A stretch of DNA of 64,000 nt from Micractinium sp. NFX-FRZ (taxonomy: Eukaryota > Chlorophyta > Trebouxiophyceae > Chlorellales > Chlorellaceae), in assembly GCA_029339195.1 (NCBI GenBank), contig JAPTJF010000050.1, forward strand, positions 158,371 through 222,370, in the 5' to 3' direction. Positions within the stretch are counted from its first letter, which is position 1, and each line of letters starts with the position of its first letter. The position numbers and the translations under genes are program-made. This document shows, in pieces, positions 1 to 11,483 of this stretch. Under the pieces are notes generated by a model. That model saw only the letters and a list, made by a program, of their open reading frames with translations, was not told where the DNA came from and made no database searches.

Positions 1-10
1 CACCCACCAG

Positions 11-3000
11 GTGCGGGGCTACTCCAGCGACCTCGCCATCCGTGGCTTGGATGCGCTCAAGAGCGGCCCCGGCGGCCGCTCCAGCGTCAGCGGCATCACC
101 GCCACCGTCTTTGGCTGCACCGGCTTCATGGCACGCTACCTTGTGAACGCGCTGGGCAACTCGGGCGGGCAGATGGTGCTGCCCTACCGGTGCGACGACA
201 CGGATGCGCAGCACCTGCGGCTGATGGGGGACCTGGGCCAGGTGGTCATGCTGCCCAGCTTCAGGTGAGACCGCGTGAACAGAGTCAGGGCCAGGCAAAG
301 TTTGTGTGTGTGTTAGGGACGGCAGTTAGTGATGGGCGGGCCCGTGGGCCGTGCCGCCAACATGAAGATTGGACGGAAGGGAGGCTGTGGTGTACTGTGT
401 TGGATTTGAGTTTTGCTGGGCTGTTGAGATACAGTCTGTTGGCTGGCAGGCAACACGCGCTCGCTCCTGTTCGCAGCCGCCACCTGGGCAGGTACAGCGC
501 TTTTGCCTCGCCATGTGCATCCCCAGCAAGGCTGCCAGCCCAGCTGTCGCGGCTGCATGCAGGCTCGCCTTCAGCTCACGCCATAGCAGTTGGCCTGTAA
601 CCAGGGTGCCGATTGCCATGGCCCACCCCCACCTTCAGCATTTGCACGGGGTGCCGGTGCTCCCCGCCATCCCTCACCCGCCCGCATCCCCCTGCCCTTG
701 GCTCTGCACTCGACCTGCCCTGCTTCCTGTTCTATCCGTCTTCCCGACTCCAGCAGCCGCCAGAAGCGCCCCCGCCCCCCCCTTTTTGCACCTACACTCG
801 CTGCTTTCCAACCCCTCGTCCCCAACCAGGTTCCCTGACAGCGTACTCCCACTCCCATCACTTGCGCCCTCCTTGCCGCAGCATCCGCGACGAGGAGCTG
901 GTGCGGCGCGCCATCTCCCGCTCCAACCTGGTCATCAACTGCGTGGGGGCGGCGCAGGAGACGTGGAACTACGGGTTTGAGGAGGTGGGTGGGGGCCACC
1001 CATACATTGGAGGGGATGGGGTGGGATGTTGAGAAGCCAATGAGAGGGAAGCGAGCGTGAGAAGAAGGCAGTGGTGTGTGCCAGCTTGGGGGAGGAGGAG
1101 GGCAGGTTGGTAAGGGGGGAGGCAGCGAGATAGAGCGATGGCTGCCAGAGGCTGGCCAGAAAAGCGTGCTTCCCTACGTGTTCAAGCATGATAAGTGTGG
1201 GGGCATGCTGGTGGATGCAAGTTAGACAAGCAGGATGTGTGTGTGGGTGCACTAATCCGCCACCCACTCTGCCACCTCTCTCCGCCCATCATGTTTCAGG
1301 TGCACATTGAGTGGCCCGCCCGCCTGGCGCGCGCCATCCAGGAGAATGGTGGCGTGGAGCGCGTCATCCACCTCAGGTGGGGGCGACACATGCAGCACGG
1401 GGCAGGGAGGGATGCTGCAGGGTCCAAGGACGCGCTGCCCTCGTGCAGCACAACGCGTTCGTCTGTTGGCCCGCCCACCCGCCCACCCACCTGCCGACTC
1501 GCCCTGCCCGCCGCGCCGCCGCCGCCGCCGCCCGCAGCGCGCTGGGCGCCGAGCACGACGCCCCCTCCCGCCGCCTGCGCACCAAGGCGGCGGGTGAGGA
1601 CGTGATTCGTGACGAGCTGGGCCACCTGGCGACCATCTTCAAGCCCGCCGTGATGACGGGGACGGAGGACAAGTTCTTCAACAGCATGGCCACACTGGCC
1701 AAGCGCCTCCCCGCCTTCCCACTCATCGACGGCGGCAACACGCGCATGCAGCCCGTGTGGGTGCGCGACGTGGCGGCAGGTGCGCGCGTGAGGGGGGCGG
1801 TGGAAGGGGCGGCGGTGGCGGATGGAGGTGTGAGTGTTGTCATGCGGTGGCAGGTGGGGATGAGGGTCAGAAAGTTGGCCAAGGGGCTGGAGGGTGGGCA
1901 TTCAGGGGGAGCGGCTTCTGTGGCTGGGAAGGAGGCAGGGTGGCTGACAAGAGTCGAGACAGGTCAGGAAGGCGGGAACTGACGACGTAACATCAGCCCT
2001 CCCATCGTGCCACAGCCTGACATACGCTCCTCGTGCCGCCTGGGGCAGACTTTCCAAGTCACTCGGCACCCCGCCCAGAGACGTATTTTATCGCTGACCA
2101 GCCCTGATGTGCCCCCGCCCCTCCCCCGCTCCCCTGCAGCCATCATGAACAGCCTGAAGACGTACGACTCGCTGGGCAAGACGTACTACCTGGCCGGGCC
2201 CGACGTCATGACCGTGGCGGAGCAGGTGTGTGGGGGCTGGCGGGGAGTGGGGCCTAGAGGGCGGAAGATCAAGTGGGTATGGAGGATAGTGGGTGGCCAC
2301 GTGCCAGGCGGTGAGGCAAGCAACCCATCGGTTTGATTGACGCTTTGTGCAAGCTCGGACTTGTGGCCCGCCCGACTCCCCTCTCCTGCACGTTCCCGTC
2401 TGCTCCCCCTGCTCTCACACCCTCCTCTGCTGTCTCCATCCCCAAGCACCCACTCCCCTCCCTCCCTCTCCTCCCCCTATCCACCGCCCCCAGGTCGCCT
2501 TTGTGTACGCCACCATCCGCGAGCGCAACGCGTCGCTGCCCCTGCCCTCCTCCGTGGCCTCCCTCATGGCCCGCACCTGGGACTGGATGGGCACCAACTC
2601 CCCCATCCGCGGCCCCACCATGTTCACCTCCGACTACATCCAGGAGCTCAAGGTGGGGCGGGGGCGGTCGTTGCAGGGTGGGGCATTCATTGCAAGGGGT
2701 TGGGAGGTCTGTGGTGGGCCACTTGGTGTGCGCTGGGTGGATGGCCAAAGAGGCCTCACTGCGGTCACATCAGGTGGAATATATCCAGGAGCTCAAGGTG
2801 CTTGGTTGGGTTGCTTGGTTGGTTGGTTGGTTTTGGGGCCGGGGGCCTGGGGCGTGCTTCCAGCAGGTTTGGCCTGCAGCCCTGCATTGCCCCGCTCTTC
2901 CCGCCCTGCCCTTGCCCACCTTTCCGCTCAGCCCTCCACTCAACTCTCTGCCTTCTGCCCTCTGCCACCCTCCCACACTGCCCACCCACCACCCACTCTC

Positions 3001-3238
3001 CCAAACCACCTCCCTGCCTCCACCCACCCCGCAGGGCGACTATGTGATGCCCCAGGGTGTGCTGGGCTTTGACGCCCTGGATGTGAAGCCGCACAAGGTG
3101 ACCGAGGGGCTGCCCATCGAGTACCTGCGTTTCTACCGCTCCGGAGGCTACGACTTTGGCAGCCTGGCGGAGGAGGGGGAGGCCGTGGGCGGCGGCGGCT
3201 TTGGCAAGCCCGGCGTCTCGCGCGGGCAGAGCGACTGA
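11..3238 (+). CDS. NDUFA9: NDUFA9-type complex I subunit (39 kDa), 5' partial
   Basis: Accessory subunit of mitochondrial NADH:ubiquinone oxidoreductase, an atypical short-chain dehydrogenase fold in the matrix-facing arm. The first bases look like an intron end (caccag) at position 10, so the 5' exon with the mitochondrial presequence lies outside the window. Exons by hand: 11-264, 882-984, 1300-1376, 1538-1779, 2140-2225, 2494-2652, 3035-3238, totalling 1125 nt (374 visible residues plus stop). The dinucleotide-binding loop is seen in [17 protein letters not shown] near residue 30. Further family-like stretches are [33 protein letters not shown] and [10 protein letters not shown]. The Gly-rich tail ends GVSRGQSD. 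Introns are GT-AG with pyrimidine tracts. The last intron contains a copy of the end of the preceding exon (see findings). Family assignment is firm; the amino terminus is missing. Confidence 0.9.
2774..2797 (+). repeat. Intronic in-frame copy of the preceding exon's 3' end
   Basis: The last NDUFA9 exon before this intron ends with codons for YIQELK and the donor at 2653. An 18-nt identical block (2638-2655 and 2783-2800) recurs inside the intron, again followed by a GT. It is preceded by a CAG at 2771-2773. The 24 nt between these signals would encode VEYIQELK in phase 0, so it could be spliced in without a frameshift. It may be a fossil of a local duplication or a rarely used mini-exon. Confidence 0.5.
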
Positions 3239-3252
3239 GCCCTCACCGGCAT

Positions 3253-3281
3253 AGCTGAGCTGAGCTGAGCTGAGCTGAGCT
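3253..3281 (+). repeat. (AGCTG)n pentanucleotide repeat in the NDUFA9 3' UTR
   Basis: About five copies of AGCTG/GAGCT begin 14 nt after the NDUFA9 stop codon. The unit is partly self-complementary (AGCT), so the transcript could form small hairpins. No function is inferred. Confidence 0.8.
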
Positions 3282-3561
3282 CAACTGCCGTGCCTGGTGT
3301 GCTGGCACGCAGCCAGTATACTGCTTCGGGCGGCGGCGCCGTGCGGGTGCAAGCACGGCGTGCCAAGCGCTGGCGCCGCACTGCCCTCCCGGTTGCTTCT
3401 CTCAGTGCGCCCGCTGACGCGGGCGCGACTGGGTCTTCCCCCTTGTGTACCTGGTTCCCTGCACCCTCCCCCCCCACTCTCGTTTGTCTTGCTGCCGCAC
3501 TCCCTCTTGTTCCCTGCTGCTGAGCGCTTTTTCTCCCAGCCGTCCTGAGGATGGCAAGCGC

Positions 3562-3566
3562 TGTAA
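3562..3566 (+). terminator. Candidate TGTAA polyadenylation signal for NDUFA9
   Basis: TGTAA is the usual polyadenylation element in chlorophyte nuclear genes. This copy lies about 325 nt after the stop codon, a reasonable 3' UTR length. The motif is short and could occur by chance. Confidence 0.3.
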
Positions 3567-4345
3567 CAGAATGGTGCCTCACACGGAGGAGGGCACCCCT
3601 GGGGAGGGCACCCAGTGCTCTGGCTGGGCAGCATCTGGACTTGGGAGGGCTGCCTGACTGCGGCTTCTACCTGAGGCAGGCAGGGTGTTGACCGAGCTGT
3701 TGTTCAGCCGTGAAGGGACGGCTGAGCATAGTATGTAGTCCAGGCAAGATGGTGGAGGCCTGCGGTGGGGGGGTGGCCGAGCGTCTTCTGCAGACGCATG
3801 CGGGGCTGTGCTGGCGGTGCCTATTAGCCACAAAGGAGAGATGTGATCCTGGATGTGTGAAAAGATGTGCTGCAGTGGAACAGGCATCAGGCCAGGCTTG
3901 TGTGGAAGCTGCTGTGCTCGGGCACTGAGGTCCAGGAGCTGCCGCGGAAGTTGAGGGGGCACGCTTTCCAAGCAGGCGCCCCCTTTCGTAATACTCAGTC
4001 TTTCCTCTTGTGTAGACATGCTTGCGCTCTAATAGAGTAGGTTAGCGCTGCTTGGCGAAGCGAAATCTGTATCGCAGACTGTTGTGCCAGCTTGCATCGA
4101 CACGCCTCGAGCCTCTGCTCAACGCGCCAGGGTGCAACATCACTAACCTCGCGACACCTTAAGGTAGCGCAGCACAGGCGACAAGCGAATCGCTCAAAAA
4201 GCACGCCACAGGGCGGCCATCCTGCAGCAGAAAGACTGCAGGCCGCCCGCGCCGGTTGGCCGCCGCCCGCTCAGCGGTGCACCCGCCGGCTGCTCGCCCC
4301 GACTAGATTCCCCCTCCGCCATCCTGCCTGCTGCAGGCAACCTAT
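3567..4345. other. Intergenic region, nothing recognised
   Basis: This stretch separates NDUFA9 from the first DUF707 gene. A 146-codon minus-strand frame (3579-4019) is Pro/Ser-rich with no family resemblance and is not called. The part just before 4346 presumably holds the DUF707-A promoter and 5' UTR; no clear TATA box was seen. Confidence 0.5.
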
Positions 4346-7300
4346 ATGACCGGACTTGCAAGAACTGGGACCAAATGGCTCGGTACTCACACCCTGCGCC
4401 TGGCACTCGCACTGCTGGCCTGCTGCCTGGCGGCGGCTCAGGCGCAGCCGCCGGGGCTGTTTGTGCCAGACACCCCAGGGGCCGAGGCGGCGCGTGCCTG
4501 GCTGCAGCAGCACCACCGCGAGCAACAGAGGCGGCCGGCATTCTGCCTCTCGTGGCCAGAGGCAGTCAGCCTGCCTTCCTGCGATGCCTCGCTGGCCGCC
4601 CAGCCGCCGCCCCCTCAGCTGCTCAGGCCCCACCGGCGGCACCTCATACTGGCGGCGGTGGGCGACAGCTGGGGGCTTGACGCGTCAAAGAACAAGTGAG
4701 CGGTCGAGAGTTTGGGGGCGGACAATGGCGGGTGCACCAGTGTGTGTTGCCACCGCAGGCTTGTCGCACCCGCCCCCTCTTCTGACTGCCTGCGCATTGC
4801 CCACCTCCTCCCTTACCGTTCTCCTGTCTACGGCTGGCTGCAGGTGGCTGGATGACCCGCGTGCCGCAGCCGTGTATGATGTTGTGGTCATTTATTACGG
4901 CAAGAATGACAGCTGGGCCTGCCCCCAGTGCCTGCACGTCTTCCGAGACAGCGGCCCCAAGTGGGTGGGGTGGCAGTGTGGGGGGGAGCTGGATCTGTTA
5001 GCCACCCAGTCAGCAAGCAGCTATGGCCCAGATGCATTCCCAGCGTAACACACAGATGGATGGGGGGCTGGGGCCAGCCGTCCAAGCCCCGCCCCGCGTT
5101 GCCAGGCGTCCCCCGCACGGCCCTTACCTTGCTTCCTGTTATGCCCTGCAGGTGGCAGATGACGTACCGCGCCGTGTTCAGCCCAGAGTGGGCCAACATC
5201 ACATCTCGCACCGACTACGGTGAGGCGGTGGGGCAGGCAGCAGGTCACAGGCAGTGGGGTGCCACCGCAAGGCAAATGGGTGGACCCGCTGTGACATTTC
5301 GCCTAACCCGCCCAGTTGGCCTCTGCCTGCCTAGCCTGACATCCCTCCTGGCCCCAGACAACCCCTGCCGGCCCCTACCTAACCCTGCCCTCTGGCCTTC
5401 CCCTGCCGCCCCTGCCCTGCCCTATCACAGGCTACGTCTGGATGCCGGATGACGACCTGATTGCCAGCGCTTGCACCATCTCCCAGTTCTTTGGCATCCT
5501 GGAGCGGCAGCAGCTGTACCTCGCTCAGGCAAGGGCGGTACGCGTGGGCGCTTACATGCCGGGGGCGGGTTGTGAAGCGCGTTTGTGGTGCTGGGCTCTG
5601 CCAGGTCAGCGCCGCCAGCCTGGCGGGAAGCTGGCTGGGCGCTGCCTGCCTGGCAGGCGGGCCTTGCGGCTCTGCTCTTCTCTGAGTTCGACAGCTGAGC
5701 AGCCAACTTGCAGTCACTTGGGGCATGCCTGCTCTCACCATGCCCTCCCCCCTGCTTCCCCGCCCCCCCGCAGATGTCGGTGTGCCGGGAGCCTCCCTCG
5801 GAAGTCATGTGGCCCCACCTGTTCCAGCGCCAGGTGCATGGCAGCCCCCACAAGCATTGCCCCCACAAGCACTGCCCCCACAGCGTGGCTCCCACAAGCA
5901 TGGCCGATTCAGCATGCCTGCCCCTGCGACTGCAATTTGCCTGCCCTGGTCCCCCGCCGAGACCTCATGCCGGCCATCGTGCAGCCACCACCGCGCTCAC
6001 ATCCACCGGCACCTGTGGTCACCTTCCACCCCTCGCATCTGCCGCCGCCCCCGCAGGGCGGAGCGCTGCGCTACATGGCGTTTGTGGAAATCATGGCCGC
6101 TGCCCTGCGTTTCGACTACTTCCAAGCAGGTGGGAGCGGCAGGGGGATGGGGCAGCGGGCGCTCTGTAGCGGGGGATGCCGGGGGGAGGTGGCATGGATC
6201 ACGCCTAAAGCAGGGCAAGGGCGCTCCTGTGAGCCTCATTTGCAGGGGGCTACTTGGCAAAGACGCCACTCCAATCTTTAAACGTCATCCATCCTTACTG
6301 TTGTTGCTGCCCCCCAAGTCACGCATGGCCGCTGCTGCGCCATGCCGCCCAAAAATGACGCCTGGCCCCGCTGCCACCACCCGCCTGCCCGCCCGCCTGC
6401 CCCCCCGGGTGCAGTTGTGCGCACCACCCTGGAGCGCTCCTGGACTGGCTGGGGCCTGGACGTGAGCGCCAAACACCTGCACCCTGATTCAGTTTTGTCC
6501 CCAGGCTGCCAGCCGTCAGATCACCTCTCATTTTGTGCTTGCACTCAGGCAGCCTGCATGCTGCGGTGCCTTCACCAGGACCGGCAGCCAAGCTTGGCAG
6601 GGTGGCGGCCCCATTCCATCCCACACCTCTGGCTGCCCACCTTGTAGCCTTGATTGCATGCCTGCAACGTTTTGCTGCACCTCCCTGCCCTCTGCAGACC
6701 CTCTGGCCTTTCCTGCTGGCCTACCCCCATGACGGAGTGGCCGTGGTCGATGCCGTGTGCATGGTGCGCTGACCTGGTGCATGGACAGTTGTGGGGGAGA
6801 CGGGAGTGCCGGTGCCCGTCCTGCAGCTCCCAACACACTCAACTTGCTCCTGTTGGGCCAGCCAGCCTTGGCCTCTCGTTCTGATTGGTCTGCCCAGCAC
6901 CCTCCCCCAGCCTTGATCACCCCATGCTCCGCCCTGCAGGCGCACGCTGGCGAGGCGGGGCAGGGCAAGAAGCCCGCAGATGCATCCAACTATGCGGCCG
7001 CTGCAGGCTCCCCCTTTGACGTGAGTGCACGCCTCTGCTGGGGTGTCAGAGTGCCAGGCCAGCTGGACTTCCCAGCTGGGTGGCCGGCTGTCGTGGAGCA
7101 ATCCTGGGCTGCTGTGAAGCTTTGCTGCCTGTGGACCGGTTGCAGGCAGGCCCCTCTGGGCTGTGCCCATCACAGGCCTTGGCCCTGCTCAGCAGTGCCC
7201 CCCACCCACCCTGCCCTGCCGCCCCCAGATGCACGCACGCTCTTCAACCTGCACACCACATCCCACTGAACTGCTACGAGTGCAGAACCCGTGGCACGAG

Positions 7301-7934
7301 GACGACGCGCTGAGAGGCGCCTGGCACATCTCTTCAGAGGCCCTCACCGCCCTGGGCATCCCGGCGGATATTGGCGGCAGGTGGGCGCGGACGAGTCGGG
7401 GCTGGATAAGAGCCCCTCGTTTGGGCAGCAGCTTAAGGAGGGCACGTCGCCTGTGCAACCTAGGCCCCGGCATGGATGCGCACGCACGTGCTGCCCTTGC
7501 TCTTGCCAGAATGCGTGCCGAAGGCACCCATGCCCCGCTTTGGTCCGGATGCACTTCTGCAAAACGCTGCCTGAGCTGCCTCCCCACCGCCCCTCGCCTG
7601 CCTGCTTCCCCGCAGGGGCACCGCTGAGTTCCACTCGGTGCCGCTGATCCAGGAGGCATCCTGGGCAGCAGAGGAAGTCACTGGCACACACTCAGCGTCA
7701 GAGGGGGAGAGCAGTAGCGCCAGCTCAGCCTCTGCGTGGGCAGCGGGCGCTGTGGCAGCTGCCGCAGCCCGGGGCAAGCAGGCGACGCTCGCCATGCTGA
7801 GTGTTGGGAACCTGATGTTCCTGGGCGGGACGGTGGCGGCAGTGGCTTTCATGCGCAAACGCAGGCGGCGGGGGCTGCGGCCTGTTCAGTCCCAGCCCAC
7901 AATCAAGCTGATCACTGTTGCACACGGGGTCTGA
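4346..7934 (+). CDS. DUF707 family protein, copy A
   Basis: DUF707 (PF05212) proteins are plant and algal secretory-pathway proteins resembling glycosyltransferases; their biochemical role is not settled. Exons: 4346-4695, 4844-4960, 5152-5219, 5431-5528, 5774-5833, 6057-6129, 6415-6461, 6698-6763, 6940-7020, 7286-7380, 7616-7934, totalling 1374 nt (457 aa). An N-terminal signal peptide or anchor is visible (LRLALALLACCLAAAQA). Domain landmarks: YDVVVIYYGKND, the acidic YVWMPDDD motif (DxD-like), YMAFVEIMA, WTGWGLD and GVAVVDAVCM followed by AH. A hydrophobic segment (LMFLGGTVAAVAFM) followed by RKRRRR near the C-terminus suggests a type I membrane protein with a short cytosolic tail. The intron after 5528 appears to start with GC instead of GT. 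Copy B follows in tandem. Confidence 0.85.
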
Positions 7935-8364
7935 GGGCGGGCCAGCCCTTTGCGGAGCTTGCGCTTGACGCGGATGGCCGTCTGTGCCCTTGTACAGCGC
8001 TCCTCTATCTGCATCCTGCTGCTGCCGCTGCCGCTGCCGCTCCAGTTTTGTGGGGGAACGAACAAAGCCTTGTGAAATGTGACACACATAGACCGTCCCA
8101 TTCTTTAAGTGAATGCTTTGCAAACAGGAAGTTGGCGGGGCACAGCAAATTTAACGCGTGGCAAAGCATGCGGGGCAGCTCCCCTGGAGGCCTCCTCCCT
8201 TGCTCCGCAGCCTGAGGCCGAACTTTGCCCGCGCGCGTGGCGCTTTGGCGCCAGCTTCAACCTTGAGAGTGCATTACTTCCCCTTCGCGGTCTCTGCTCA
8301 GCACTTGACGATTTTTTGCGCGGCACAAACACCTCCCCGGCCGAATATCAAGTTCCCCGGCGCC

Positions 8365-11031
8365 ATGCAGGTAATACATATCGGGCAGTAAGCGCTCGTT
8401 CCTGGCATGAGCAGAGCAGAGCACACCGCACCGTGAATGACCGCCCGCCAGCGCCGCCGCCGCCCACCGCCTGCTCGGCGGTCCGGGGGCCACTTCTGCT
8501 AATCGCCTCGACCAATACATTCCTTGCACCAACCACGATCCTCTGGCAGGCCGGTGCCAGAACTGGAGCTGCAACCTCGGGGCCCCGCTGGCTCGCTACT
8601 CACACCCTGCGCCTGGCACTAGCGCTGCTGGCCTGCTGCGTGGCGGCGGCTCAGGCGCAGCCGCCGGGGCTGTATGTGCCAGACACCCCAGGGGCCGAGG
8701 CGGCACGTGTCTGGCTGCAGCAGCACCACCGCGAGCGGCAGAGGCGGCCGGCATTCTGCCTCTCGTGGCCAGAGGCAGTCAGCCTGCCTTCCTGCGACAC
8801 GTCGCTTGCCGCCCAGCCGCCGCCCCCTCAGCTGCTCAGACCCCACCGGCGGCACCTCATACTGGCGGCGGTGGGCGACAGCTGGGGCCCGGACGCGTCG
8901 AGGAACAAGTGAGGCGGTGCGGCGCAGGGTTGGTTTCTGCAGAGGGCCTGTGCTAGCCATTACCTGCGCGACTCGGCTTGCGGTTGGAGGCAGGCCAGGC
9001 CAGCACGAGTGCAAGCTGCTCCCCGCCCAGCAGCCCTTCCCTGCTGGCCCCCTTCTCCTGCCCCCTGAATCACCGCTTGTTGCTCCCCTTTCCACTTGTG
9101 GCGTAGGTGGTTGGATGATCCACGGGCAGCTGCGGTGTACGACGTTGTGGTCATTTATTACGGCAAGAATGACAGCTGGGCCTGTCCCCAGTGCCTGCAC
9201 GTCTTCCGAGACAGCGGCCCCAAGTGGGTGGGCACCATTGGTTGTGTTGGGTAGGATGGGCTGGGAGCAGGCAGCGCACATTGGCGGAGCAAGCCAACTG
9301 CGCCAGCACCAAAGCAGCTGGTGGCAGGCGTTGCCCCCACACTGCGGGCTCTGCACTAGTGGCTAGCCAGGTGCCCTGGGCTGGGGGTGGCCTGGCCAGC
9401 CAGTCCTGTTGCGCGTACCGCTTTCAACTCACCCTGCAAGAACACCGGCTTGTTACAAACAGTGCACCGAGTAGCGTGGGCCCCCATCATCCACAGGTGG
9501 CAACTGCTCCACCGCGCCGTGTTCACCCCGGCGTGGGCCAACATCACATCCCACACCGACTATGGTGAGGCAGGCCATTGGGCAGCCGATGGGTGGCCGT
9601 GGCCAGTGGCCGTGGCGCCCTGCCTGCTGTTGCCGCCAGATCCTGGCTGGCCCCAACCGACCCTGCCGGCCCTCCTGCCGCCTTGCCCTGCCCCTTCCCC
9701 CACATATCACAGGCTATGTGTGGCTGCCGGATGACGACGTCAGTGCCACCTCCTGCACACTCTCCCAGTTCTTTGGCATCCTGGAGCAGCAGCAGCTGTA
9801 CCTGGCACAGGCAAGGAGGGAACTTGCTGAATGGTGGGGAGGTGCTCTGGGGGTGCGGTGCAGGTGATGGGCCGGCTCAGTGTGCGGGTTCCCTGCCAGG
9901 CGCATCAAATGCAGCTTCTGGGTGGTGCGGTGGCAAACGTACCGACCAGGCGGAACTCGTGCTGCTCAGCACTGGGAGTGCGGGGCAGTGTGCAGGTCCC
10001 AATCTACTTCAGCCCAGACCAGTTAGGAGGCACCTCCCTCCCACATGCCCGCTCTTGACCCAGCCAAAAGCAGGAGGGCCTGTGGCAAGGCTCCAACCCA
10101 GTGCAATGCTGCTGGCATGCAGCCGCCGCCAGGATGGCGCTCACCAGGCAGCGCCTCCAAGGTCTGGGTTCCAATTCATCTTGCCGCACTGCCGCTGCAG
10201 ATGTCGCTGTGCCGCGAGCCTGCCTCCAACACCATGTGGCCACAGCTGCACCAGCGCCAGGTGCCGGGAGCTCAGCACACAGCACGGCCCTTTGCCTGCC
10301 TGCAACTCTTGGCAGATGCGCGGCCCTGCCATCCTGCTAAGCTCTGGCCGTGGCCCCCGCTGCCGCTGCCATCGCACACGCTTGCATGGCTGCATACTAA
10401 CCCCCCACCTTCCCTACCAACTAACTGCCCTCCATGCCAGGGAGGTGCCCTGCGCTACGCTGCCTTTGTTGAAATCATGGCGCCTGCCCACCGGTTTGAC
10501 TTCTTCCAAGCAGGTGTGGGAGTGATGGCTGCAGTTGTGCAGCGGGGCAGGGCCCATTTGGGTCACGGCAGAGTGGTGTCATTGTGTGGGGCGGGGTGGC
10601 AGCCTCACAGAGCGATCAGTGTGGTAAAGCAGCCCGGGCCCTGCTGGCCACCTGAAAGACTGCTGCCCCGTGGGCGGCTACCCAGCAGCTCACATGATGC
10701 GTTGCCTGCTCCGCACGCCCTGCCCGGCAGCGCACTTGCTGCATTGCCCGGCAATGGGCCTGCTCAAGTCTACCTGGCTGCCACCTGCCTGTCCCCGCTG
10801 CCGACACTCAACTGCCCGCCCGCCCGCCCGGGTGCAGTTGTGCGCACCACCCTGGAGCGCTCCTGGACTGGATGGGGCCTGGACGTGAGCACACCACACC
10901 TGCACCGTGCTGCGCCCCCCACTCCCCTGCCCCTGCTGCACCTCGCTGCGCCTGGCTGCCCACGCCTGCTGCCCACTGCATACTCGGCACGTGCGTTCAG
11001 GCACGGCACGGGGACCACACTGCTCCTCATG

Positions 11032-11063
<32 letters not shown>

Positions 11064-11447
11064 CATGCTCAGGTGCAGCCTGTGGCCCCGCCCCCTGCAG
11101 ACCCTCTGGCCCTTCCTGCTGGGCTACCCATACGACGGCGTGGCTGTGGTGGATGCAGTGTGCATGGTGCGCCGAGCGGAGGGACATGCTTGGCCGTCTG
11201 CCTGCACTTGAGGCACGCTCACCTGGCTCCTGTCGGGCTTGGCACAGCTATTGTTGCCTAGCCTAGCCAGCGGTGCCCTTTCGTCTCCTTTCCAGGCGCA
11301 CCATATGGATGCTTCCAAAGCCTTCAGGCCCACCACCCTACCCGGCCCGTGCTGCAGGTGCATGCCGGCGACTCAGGGCCGGGCGCGAAGCCCGCCAACG
11401 CATCCATCTACAGCGCTGCTGCCGGCTCACCCTACGAAGTGAGGCGC

Positions 11448-11483
<36 letters not shown>

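Noticed and set aside
3579..4019. 146-codon minus-strand frame after NDUFA9 with a real ATG
   Set aside because: Composition is Pro/Ser/Leu-rich with no motif, it overlaps the likely 3' region of NDUFA9, and similar frames arise by chance in GC-rich DNA.
8109..8364. Long N-terminal extension of DUF707-B in the open frame above the signal peptide
   Set aside because: It would have to start at GTG, contains no ATG, and has no counterpart in copy A; the mini-exon start at 8365 is preferred.
11449..11482. CTG run read as a coding homopolymer in DUF707-B
   Set aside because: Exon lengths shared with copy A place it within the intron.
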